Positions 8,792-15,717 of a stretch of 64,000 nt of DNA are shown one piece after another. The stretch's first letter is position 1; every line of letters starts with the position of its first letter. The position numbers and the translations under genes were made by a program. This DNA comes from Thermotoga caldifontis AZM44c09 (GTDB lineage Bacteria; Thermotogota; Thermotogae; Thermotogales; DSM-5069), in NCBI RefSeq assembly GCF_000828655.1, contig NZ_AP014509.1, forward strand, positions 124,001-188,000, in the 5' to 3' direction. The notes beneath the pieces were generated by a model, which was not told the origin of the DNA, did no database searches, and saw nothing but the letters and a program-made list of their open reading frames with translations.

Positions 8792-10386
8792 AAATCCTTC
8801 TCGTGCTGTTCATCGTCGCGGCATCCATCTGCTTCGGCATCGTGAACGAAGAGCAGGCACGTGCCCTCTTCGCACAGGCGCTGGAGAACTGGTACGCGGG
8901 CGACGTGGTAGAGGCACGGGAGCTGATGTCCCAGGCCCTCTCGGGTCTCATCTACATCACGGACATTCCAGATTTCTGGTTTTTCACGGCGAAACTCGAC
9001 ATCGACGTCGGTGCTGTTGATAGAGCGCTTGAAGACCTCAGGACCATACTGGTGCTGGTTCCCACGAAGGACGAGGCACTCTCACTCGTCAAAGAAATAG
9101 AAACTCTCACGAACCCTTTACAGGCTTCGACCCCAACCCTTTCACCGGAACTCATGAAGATCGATGGCTTCAGAAACTCTATAGAGTACTTCTACTCACC
9201 CGTCGACGCGACGGCCCTGGGAAGAGACGTGTGCATCGTCGATCAAGTGAACAACCGTTTGATCGTCTACAACCCTTCAGGTTACAGAATCTACAAGCTT
9301 GACTTCAAGCCAGAAAGCATCGTTTCGAAGTCTTTCAGATACCTCTACATCGCCGGTGACGGAAAACTTGTGGTGTTCGATCCGGAGACTGCCCGCACCG
9401 AAACCATCCATTCGGGGTTCATCAGGCCTATCCTGGCAGGCTTCGACCGCTTGGGAAGACTCTGGGGTGCGGACGTGGACAGACTGTTCTGCGTTGAAAA
9501 CGGCAAGGTCAATTTCTTCGAGCTGGACGATTTCTATTCCATTCAGGATGTCGAGGTGGGTCTGAAGGGCATCTGGATTTTGGACATCCTCAAAGACAGG
9601 ATAGTGCTGTTCGACTTCAGTCTGAAAAGAGTGCTCGAACTGCCCGCCCACGGAGCTTGGAACTTCGAGCTGACGGTCTTCGAAGAACCCTTCGTGCTCA
9701 AAGACGACACACTGTTGCTCGTGCGTCAGGATGGGGTTGTAGAGCTTGGGAGGTTCGCACAGACGTTTCTGACGATGGAATACAACTATCCTTTCCTGTT
9801 CCTGATGGATTTTCAAAACCACAGCGTGCACGTAACATCGTTCAAAGGTAAAGAACCGGTACTGGTGAAAATAGATTCACTGAGTTTCGATCAAGATTCC
9901 CTGATCCTTTCGGTTCGCGTTGAAAACATCTTCGCCGACCCCATTCCGATCCTCGGTGACATGTTCCAGGTCCGTGAGGGTGGAGGGCCCGTCTTTTCCG
10001 AACTGAAGCTGTCGTACAGGAACGCCGTCTGGCTGAACGCAGATAAAGATTTCTTCAGAAAGACTCTGCCGAGCCTGAGACGTGGGAGCAGCTACGCAGT
10101 GGTGCTGGCAGACGCTAAGGAATTGAAGAGGAGCGATGTGGTGACTCTGAGAGGAAAGAACGTGCGCATCTTCACGCAGTCTTCCTCCACGGAAGAAGTG
10201 CTCCTCTGCGGTGGTTTTGGACATTTCAAATCCAGTTTCGAGCTCCTGCAGCCCGTTTGGAACGTCAGGTTCACCAGGACCAGACCCGTACCTTCAGACA
10301 TCGTTCCCGTGAAGTTCGAGGTGCGTCTGGCTGGAGAAGTCTTTTCGGACACGGTCTATTACACCAAGGGTATGGTAACAAAATGA
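8788..10386 (+). CDS. Secreted or membrane-anchored protein with TPR-like and beta-propeller regions
   Basis: A 532-residue protein with an N-terminal hydrophobic signal segment (MKILLVLFIVAASICFG). A helical TPR-like stretch (about residues 20-115: QARALFAQALENWYAGD, then ALEDLRTILVLVPTKDEA) is followed by repeated short beta segments (about 130-330) with NHL or propeller character such as RLIVYNPSGYRIYKLD and KLVVFDPETARTE. The C-terminal 180 residues are beta-rich and unassigned. It is coupled to a TPR protein by a four-base overlap, so the two may act together. I do not recognise a named family; an envelope location is inference from the signal segment. Confidence 0.7.
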   Translation: MKILLVLFIVAASICFGIVNEEQARALFAQALENWYAGDVVEARELMSQALSGLIYITDIPDFWFFTAKLDIDVGAVDRALEDLRTILVLVPTKDEALSLVKEIETLTNPLQASTPTLSPELMKIDGFRNSIEYFYSPVDATALGRDVCIVDQVNNRLIVYNPSGYRIYKLDFKPESIVSKSFRYLYIAGDGKLVVFDPETARTETIHSGFIRPILAGFDRLGRLWGADVDRLFCVENGKVNFFELDDFYSIQDVEVGLKGIWILDILKDRIVLFDFSLKRVLELPAHGAWNFELTVFEEPFVLKDDTLLLVRQDGVVELGRFAQTFLTMEYNYPFLFLMDFQNHSVHVTSFKGKEPVLVKIDSLSFDQDSLILSVRVENIFADPIPILGDMFQVREGGGPVFSELKLSYRNAVWLNADKDFFRKTLPSLRRGSSYAVVLADAKELKRSDVVTLRGKNVRIFTQSSSTEEVLLCGGFGHFKSSFELLQPVWNVRFTRTRPVPSDIVPVKFEVRLAGEVFSDTVYYTKGMVTK

Positions 10387-10838
10387 TCGAAGAGATCTTC
10401 AAAAGGGCACTCGAAGCGAGCAACAGAGGAGAACTCCAAGAGGCAGAAAGACTGTACAAAGAATGTCTCCACGTCCAGGAAAGCCCCGAGGCTTGGAACA
10501 ACCTCGGCAACGTCTACGTGCGCATGGAGAAATACGCCGAGGCGATGGAGTGTTACAGGAAGGCCATCGAGTGCGATCCGTCCTTCCCCACGGCCTACAT
10601 CAACCTGGCGTCTCTCTTTTTGAACCTCGAAAGGTTCGCCGAGGCAAAGCTTCTGCTCATGAGTTTGATCGAGAAAGGTTTCAAAAACGACCAGACCCTG
10701 GCGATGCTCATCGTCTGCGATCTTGCACTGAACGATTTGGCCGGGGCGGTTCGACTTTACAAAGGCAACGCATCGGAAGGTCTGGACAGAGAACTCGCAG
10801 ATTACGGTGTGCTGGAAAGGCTCAGACAGCTTCTGTGA
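10383..10838 (+). CDS. Small TPR-repeat protein
   Basis: A 151-residue cytoplasmic protein with at least three tetratricopeptide repeats, best seen in AWNNLGNVYVRMEKYAEAME and AYINLASLFLNLERFAEAKL. The start ATG overlaps the stop of the upstream propeller gene (ATGA), whereas the longer open frame would lie inside it. TPR proteins mediate protein contacts; no partner can be named beyond the coupled upstream gene. Its end meets the convergent sigma factor gene tail to tail with no spare bases, so no terminator separates them. Confidence 0.85.
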   Translation: MIEEIFKRALEASNRGELQEAERLYKECLHVQESPEAWNNLGNVYVRMEKYAEAMECYRKAIECDPSFPTAYINLASLFLNLERFAEAKLLLMSLIEKGFKNDQTLAMLIVCDLALNDLAGAVRLYKGNASEGLDRELADYGVLERLRQLL

Positions 10839-11465
10839 TCATCCTTCCCTGAAGAAACTGTCGAGGAGCAGGGGGTCTATCCTTTCCCTCACGATCCTTT
10901 TGACCTTCTGGACGGTGTTGTCCACCTTCTTGAAGTTCACGTTCAGCACCGACTGGATCTCTTCGTAGCTGAATCCATCGAGCCACATCTGGAGTATGTT
11001 GACCTCGAGTTCGTTCAAAAATTCCTTCACCCGTTCGACGATCACCTCGGCCAACGCGTCTCGTGCCGTGGAACGTGCCCTGTCCTCGAAGGAGTAACCG
11101 GTCTCCTCGGAGTCTTCCGAAGAAGCGAGCAAATCGACGCTCACGGCATCCGTGAGCAACCTGTTCTTCTTCCTGTTGAGAAACGTCAGGAAGGATTTCA
11201 ATTCCGATTCCACACTCCTCCAGGCGAAGGAGGTGAACCCGCTCTTGTCCGGCTGGTAGTAGTACACCGCCTTGATGAGCCCCACGAGCGCGCTCTGCAC
11301 CATGTCCTCGAACTCCGCCCACGGTGCGTAATATTTGGAACAGATCTTGCAGACCATGGGATAGTAACGCTCGACGAGCAGATCGAGCGCTTCTTTCAGA
11401 CCCGCCTGCGCGAGGCCGACCAGCTCTTCGTTCCTCTTCGATCTGAGCCTGTGCTTTATGGACAA
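10839..11465 (-). CDS. RNA polymerase sigma-70 family factor, sigma-H-like
   Basis: A 208-residue alternative sigma factor. Region 2 is clear (FEDMVQSALVGLIKAVYYYQ, then GFTSFAWRSVESELKSFL), a linker of about 35 residues follows, and region 4 carries a helix-turn-helix (LQMWLDGFSYEEIQSVLN). The layout matches the SigH/SigF-type factors of Gram-positive bacteria and Thermotogae. The start is TTG 11465 with GAGGT upstream; it sits four bases from the end of the HAD phosphatase gene and is read from the same promoters. The hairpin at the start of that transcript suggests the operon is controlled after initiation. The target promoters are unknown. Confidence 0.88.
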   Translation of the reverse strand: MSIKHRLRSKRNEELVGLAQAGLKEALDLLVERYYPMVCKICSKYYAPWAEFEDMVQSALVGLIKAVYYYQPDKSGFTSFAWRSVESELKSFLTFLNRKKNRLLTDAVSVDLLASSEDSEETGYSFEDRARSTARDALAEVIVERVKEFLNELEVNILQMWLDGFSYEEIQSVLNVNFKKVDNTVQKVKRIVRERIDPLLLDSFFREG

Positions 11466-11469
11466 AGCG

Positions 11470-12258
11470 TCAACCTCTCCTCAACATGCTCGCCAGAACA
11501 CCTACGTTTTCCACAACGAGGTGTGGTTTCGTGTCGCTCTTTTCGAGATCTTCCTTCGTCGTTTCACCGCTCAGCACCAGGATGGCCATGGCCCCGGAGT
11601 TGATCGCGAACTCCATGTCCGTGTAAAGTCTATCACCCACCATGGCGATCCTCGAAACTGGCAGGTTGAACCTCTTCGAGATGATCTGCATCATCAGCGA
11701 GTTGGGTTTCCCCACCACGTAGTCTGGAACCCTTCCCGTGGAACGTTCTATCAAGGCGATGAAAGAGCCGGCGTCTGGCAAGGGGCCTTCTTCCGAAGGA
11801 CAGTTTATGTCGAAATGCGTGGCGATGTAGGGTAAGCCTTTTCTGACCAGCAAGCACGCCTTCGCGAGCTTCTCGTAAGTCACCTCTGTATCGTAACCGA
11901 GCACCACGATCTGCGGCTCGCTCCAGTCCACGACGTGCCCGTAAGAAGCGAGTGTTTCTTGAAGGGCCTTCGTGCCCAGCACGAAGAGTTTCGCTCTACC
12001 GTAACGTTCGAGCAGAAAGAGTGCCGTCGCCTCGCCGGAAGTGAACACGCAGGATTCGTCCACGCCCACTCCGAGCCGTCTCAGTTTTTCGACGTACTGC
12101 CTCGGCCCCTTGGACGAATTGTTCGTCAGGAACATGAACTTCTTTCCTGAAGATCTCACAGTTTCGAGAAATTCCATCGCACCAGGGATCAGCCTTTCTC
12201 CCACATAAAAAGTGCCGTCCATGTCGAGGAGGAAAAGTTCTATGTCTTGTAAGTTCAA
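11470..12258 (-). CDS. HAD-superfamily phosphatase, NagD / nitrophenylphosphatase type
   Basis: A 262-residue phosphatase with all four HAD motifs: DMDGTFYVG (nucleophile Asp and acid/base Asp, residues near 11-13), FLTNNSS, a motif III lysine in VGKPNSL, and MVGDRLYTDM. The type IIA cap domain between motifs II and III places it with NagD and phosphoglycolate or nitrophenyl phosphatases; the substrate cannot be read from sequence. I start at TTG 12258, five bases after GGGAGGTG; a longer in-frame version would translate through the terminator-like hairpin upstream. The sigma factor gene follows at four bases. Confidence 0.9.
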   Translation of the reverse strand: MNLQDIELFLLDMDGTFYVGERLIPGAMEFLETVRSSGKKFMFLTNNSSKGPRQYVEKLRRLGVGVDESCVFTSGEATALFLLERYGRAKLFVLGTKALQETLASYGHVVDWSEPQIVVLGYDTEVTYEKLAKACLLVRKGLPYIATHFDINCPSEEGPLPDAGSFIALIERSTGRVPDYVVGKPNSLMMQIISKRFNLPVSRIAMVGDRLYTDMEFAINSGAMAILVLSGETTKEDLEKSDTKPHLVVENVGVLASMLRRG

Positions 12259-12281
12259 AGGATGCACCTCCCGGCGACAAA

Positions 12282-12308
12282 CAAAAAAGCAGGGCTTTTG
12301 GCCCTGCT
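12282..12308 (-). terminator. 5'-leader hairpin with T-run (intrinsic terminator or attenuator)
   Basis: On the minus strand AGCAGGGC (12308-12301), a five-base loop and GCCCTGCT (12295-12288) form a perfect 8-bp stem, followed at once by a run of T (TTTTTTG). It ends about 25 bases before the HAD start codon. It would stop read-through from the upstream glycosyltransferase operon, but it also lies directly downstream of the consensus promoter at 12316-12344, so that promoter's transcript would begin at or next to the hairpin. Confidence 0.75.
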
Positions 12309-12315
12309 GTTTTAT

Positions 12316-12344
12316 ATTATACCACAACCGAAATTTCCTGTCAA
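12316..12344 (-). promoter_or_regulatory. Consensus sigma-A promoter P1 for the phosphatase/sigma operon
   Basis: Reading on the minus strand, TTGACA (12344-12339), a 17-base spacer and TATAAT (12321-12316). Both hexamers match consensus exactly. Predicted transcription starts near 12309, at the foot of the hairpin at 12288-12308. Confidence 0.8.
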
Positions 12345-12374
12345 GCACCTTTTTCCACCGGTGTGTCTGTTTCT

Positions 12375-12403
12375 ATAATACCACATTCCGTCGCGCGGTG
12401 CAA
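12375..12403 (-). promoter_or_regulatory. Second tandem promoter P2 for the phosphatase/sigma operon
   Basis: TTGCAC (12403-12398), a 17-base spacer and TATTAT (12380-12375) on the minus strand. The bases around its -10 (GTGGTATTATAGAAACAG) resemble those around P1 (GTGGTATAATATAAAACAG), suggesting a promoter duplication 59 bp apart. Confidence 0.6.
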
Positions 12404-12420
12404 CCTCAAATTCACCTTCA

Positions 12421-13710
12421 TCATCTCAGCGTTTTCAAGATCTGCTCGAGTCGCTCTCGCAAGCTTTGAAGTGAAAGGTGCTTCTTACCGAGCTCAAAGT
12501 TCTTCTGCACGATCCTGGAAAGTTTTTCCGGTTCTGAGATCAGATCCTTCAACCTCCGTGCCGCTACCTCCAGCTTCGATTCGTCAACTTTGTAGAAACC
12601 TTCCGTTGCGTCGTAGTGCGCCACATCACCGAGCGAGATGAATTCAAACCCAATTGGTGCGATGTCGCTCTTGTAAACGGGATATTCGAACACCACCAGC
12701 GGTTTTCTCGCAAACACCGCTTCGATGAGCTGGTTCCCCCAGCCTTCGAGCACGGAAGTGTAGGTGACGACGTCACAGGCCGCGTACATGTCCCAGAGCG
12801 AGTAGTACTTCTCTTTGTTCATGAACCTCTCAGACCTCACCATGTCGAAGACAAAGTGGGTTTCGTAAGGCATACGCTTCGACTTTTCCACAATCTTACG
12901 GTAGTACTCTCGCGACTCTTCTTCCGGAAAACCCGCCACGACGAAATGAACTTTGCCTTCAACCATCTCACACAGCCGCGCAGTGAAGTCCATGGCGATC
13001 TCGATGGCCTTTCTTGGTACGATCCTGGTGGCGTGAAGGACAAAGAGATCTTTCCCTATTCCAAGTTTCGACCTCAAATCCTCGTTGTACTCATCGATCT
13101 GCCAGGCCGCCTGATCGAAATCGAACACGTTCGGCACCACCACGGACTCGATCCCTTTTCTTCGAAAAAGTTCCTTCTGAGCCAGTGTGTTGATCGTGAC
13201 GTGTCGCATCTTCTCACCCTTTGGAGGAAAGTACTCCTCAAGGACCCTCCTGACGAACCCGCACTGAGGTCTGGAATACCTTTCTCTCTCCCAGTAGAAG
13301 TCGTGGTGGTGACCCAAGATCCTCACATCCTTTTCTCTCGCCCACCGCGCCAGTGCGACGGCCGCTGCAAGGTTGAATCCGAGCGAGAAGATGTTGTTGA
13401 CGATGAGCAGATCAACCTGTGGCATTTTCTCTTCCAGCTCGTTCTTTATGGTTTCTGCGTATCTTTCGAACCTTCGCTGGAAGGTCTCTTCGTCGACGCT
13501 CAATCTTTCAAAGGCGTTCCTGTGGATCCAGAAGTTCTCCTCATTCTTCATCGAGATGGAAGAAATCTCAATCCCTTCGGCTCGATCGAACTCACCCGCC
13601 ACGTAGATCACTTCGTGTCCGAGCCCTTCGAGAACTCTCTTCCACTTTTCCATTTCCAGAGAAACCCCGTCGGTGAAACCGGCTCTGAAGTGCACGAGTG
13701 CGATCTTCAC
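12421..13710 (-). CDS. Glycosyltransferase family 4 enzyme, possibly mannosylglucosylglycerate-type synthase
   Basis: A 429-residue GT-B fold enzyme: an N-terminal acceptor domain with GFTDGVSLEMEKWKRVLEGL and GHHHDFYWER, a linker with VVVPNVFDFD, and a C-terminal nucleotide-sugar domain with HATRIVPRKAIEIAM and the GT4 motif YTSVLEGWGNQLIEAV. It is the last gene of the transporter/GH38 operon and overlaps the RpiR gene by four bases (GTGA). Paired with the GpgS-like gene upstream, it could be the mannosyltransferase step for a glucosylglycerate-based solute, as in Petrotoga MggA/MggS. That role is inference from context; a GT4 family call alone is secure. Confidence 0.85.
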   Translation of the reverse strand: MKIALVHFRAGFTDGVSLEMEKWKRVLEGLGHEVIYVAGEFDRAEGIEISSISMKNEENFWIHRNAFERLSVDEETFQRRFERYAETIKNELEEKMPQVDLLIVNNIFSLGFNLAAAVALARWAREKDVRILGHHHDFYWERERYSRPQCGFVRRVLEEYFPPKGEKMRHVTINTLAQKELFRRKGIESVVVPNVFDFDQAAWQIDEYNEDLRSKLGIGKDLFVLHATRIVPRKAIEIAMDFTARLCEMVEGKVHFVVAGFPEEESREYYRKIVEKSKRMPYETHFVFDMVRSERFMNKEKYYSLWDMYAACDVVTYTSVLEGWGNQLIEAVFARKPLVVFEYPVYKSDIAPIGFEFISLGDVAHYDATEGFYKVDESKLEVAARRLKDLISEPEKLSRIVQKNFELGKKHLSLQSLRERLEQILKTLR

Positions 13711-14534
13711 CTTGCTTCCTCCTCGTACCTCTTTGGCCTGAGCACCTCGGACAGTCCGTTGAGGTACTCCTCTTTCTGGGAGTAGATCTTCTTCAGGATC
13801 GTTCGGAACAGTATCTCAACCACGACCAGTTCTCCCAGATTTCCCCGCAAGAATTCGTATTTCTCGAAGCTCGTTGCAGGACTGTAGAGAACTATCTCGG
13901 CGGTCGAGGCCAGCGGTGATCCGATTCCCGCAGTTATGGCCACGGTCCTGGCTCCGACGTCCTTCGCCACCTGGGTAGACTTGACGGTGTCCCTTATGTT
14001 TCCGCTGTGACTGATGGATATCACCAGGTCCTTCTCACAGAGGCTCGTAGCCACGATGACCTGAGCGTGTGGATCGTTGTAGTAAAAGGACGCAAAGCCA
14101 AGCAGCGACAACAGCAAACTTCCATACTCCGCCGCGACGGCCGAAAGCCCAACACCGAAGAATATCGTCTTCTGAGATTGCAGGACCAGATCTGCAACCT
14201 TCTCCACATCATCTTTTTTGAGCGTGCCAGGTAAACGCTCCAAGAAAGACCTCATCTGGTCTAAGTATTCATCGAAAGCGTCTCCGCCCTCTTTTGGATA
14301 GACCTTCGCACCGCTGGTCTGCCTGATCAGTTCAATTTTGAAAGACTGGTACCCGTCGAACTTCAACTTCCTGACGAGCCTGTAAATCGTAGTCTCGCTG
14401 ACCCCGACGATCCTGGCAAACTCCGTTATCGAGTAGTGGATCACATCGTCCGGTCTTTCGAGGATGTAGGAGGCAACTTTCTTCTCAGCTTCGCTCAACC
14501 TGTTGTACATGCTGAGCAAACTTTCAAGTATCAA
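13707..14534 (-). CDS. RpiR/MurR-family transcriptional regulator
   Basis: A 275-residue regulator with an N-terminal RpiR helix-turn-helix (residues 1-75; ITEFARIVGVSETTIYRLVRK) and a C-terminal SIS sugar-phosphate-binding domain (about 125-255; IFFGVGLSAVAAEYGSLLLS, VISISHSGNIRDTV). Family members sense a phosphorylated sugar. It sits inside the operon it probably controls, between two glycosyltransferase genes. The start is TTG 14534 with AAAGGAGATGG upstream, overlapping the previous gene by 11 bases. The CATGT-N-ACATG element in the operon promoter (22375-22385) is a candidate operator. Confidence 0.9.
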   Translation of the reverse strand: MILESLLSMYNRLSEAEKKVASYILERPDDVIHYSITEFARIVGVSETTIYRLVRKLKFDGYQSFKIELIRQTSGAKVYPKEGGDAFDEYLDQMRSFLERLPGTLKKDDVEKVADLVLQSQKTIFFGVGLSAVAAEYGSLLLSLLGFASFYYNDPHAQVIVATSLCEKDLVISISHSGNIRDTVKSTQVAKDVGARTVAITAGIGSPLASTAEIVLYSPATSFEKYEFLRGNLGELVVVEILFRTILKKIYSQKEEYLNGLSEVLRPKRYEEEAR

Positions 14535-15717
14535 CGAACCATCTCCTTTTGAACACCTCTTTCATATCCATGAATATGTGAAGCTGTTCTTCGATCAGTT
14601 TTTCCGCCACAAGGCTGTCCATGTCCCTCGTTCTCTCGACGAAATCCGCCACGCGCGCAAAATAGAAAGGCAGAAGGTCCACAACGAGCGATTCATTCCT
14701 CTCTTTTCTGTACACCAGCGCGAAATCGTAGACCGTCTCGGCCCACTCCCGCGCTCCCAGCGTGCCGTTCTGCAGTACAGATTCTAATATTTCTCTCCTC
14801 AAAGACAGTTTTTCCGCCAGTTCTTTCGATCTTTCTCCCAGAATCTTCTTCGCCTTCTCTTTCAAACCGGCAAGATCGACGATGATCTCTTCAACTTTCT
14901 GGGTCGGCTGTTCGCCGTGAACTTCTATGTCCATCAATTTTTCAACACTTTTCCACCGGTTCTGGTACTCGATCATCAGTTCGAAGAGCGTTTGAACGAC
15001 CTGCACGAACATGCCCTGCAGCTGTTTGCCCGGATCTTTCACATCGTGCACCTTCGCGCCAAGCGCCGCCTGCACGGGGGGCTTTTTCGATTCGTTGATC
15101 GCGATCGTCGTCATCCATATGTCGATTCCGAAGCGTGCCACGTTGCTCTCCCAGACCCGTTCTGGTTTCTTCAGGTAGGTTTCGACCAGGCTCGAACCCA
15201 CCGCGAAGTCTCCACCGATAGGCTGGCGCACTTTCACACCGTACAGTGCCGAGGTGAGCGGATAACAGACGTTGTTCGTTATCGTGCCGTCGTACTTGTG
15301 TCGCAAATACATCGGTGCGACGTATTCCGTTCTTTCCTCCAGGATGGGCAGCGCCATGCGCTCGATCCACCAGGATTGGACGCTCCTCAGATCCGCATCC
15401 AGCATTATGAAAACTTTCGCCTTCGCTCTGTGTGCGATCTCGAAGAGTGCCCTGACCGCACTGCCCTTGCCGGGTATACCTTTGTATCTGATCGAAACTT
15501 TCGGTAATTCGAACGTATCTGCACTCAGAAACGCATCCACGGTCCCATCAGTCGATCCTCCGTCAGAGTTCGCGATCAGACCTTTCAATCCCAGCTTCTT
15601 GATGCCTCCTGCGGCAGTCGTAGCGACATAACCTATGGTGGCGGCGTTGTTGAAGCTCGGTATACCCACCACGATGTCACAACTTTCAATTTCCGGTATG
15701 TCGTTGCGATAGTTCAT
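14524..15717 (-). CDS. Glucosyl-3-phosphoglycerate synthase-like glycosyltransferase (GT2/GT81 type)
   Basis: A 397-residue GT-A enzyme with VGIPSFNNAATIGYV, the sugar-nucleotide loop NSDGGSTDGT, GKGSAVRALFEIAHRA, a DxD equivalent in MLDADLRS and W-rich acceptor motifs. The layout matches GpgS-type enzymes, which join glucose to 3-phosphoglycerate in compatible-solute synthesis; a long helical C-terminal extension (about residues 250-397) is present. I choose ATG 15717 over TTG 15720 for better spacing from GGGAGGG. It overlaps the end of the GH38 gene by three bases. A donor or acceptor other than glucose and glycerate cannot be ruled out. Confidence 0.75.
   Translation of the reverse strand: MNYRNDIPEIESCDIVVGIPSFNNAATIGYVATTAAGGIKKLGLKGLIANSDGGSTDGTVDAFLSADTFELPKVSIRYKGIPGKGSAVRALFEIAHRAKAKVFIMLDADLRSVQSWWIERMALPILEERTEYVAPMYLRHKYDGTITNNVCYPLTSALYGVKVRQPIGGDFAVGSSLVETYLKKPERVWESNVARFGIDIWMTTIAINESKKPPVQAALGAKVHDVKDPGKQLQGMFVQVVQTLFELMIEYQNRWKSVEKLMDIEVHGEQPTQKVEEIIVDLAGLKEKAKKILGERSKELAEKLSLRREILESVLQNGTLGAREWAETVYDFALVYRKERNESLVVDLLPFYFARVADFVERTRDMDSLVAEKLIEEQLHIFMDMKEVFKRRWFVDT

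Noticed and set aside
12616-13785. 389-codon plus-strand frame over the GT4 gene
   Set aside because: Antisense shadow of an intact GT-B glycosyltransferase with conserved motifs.
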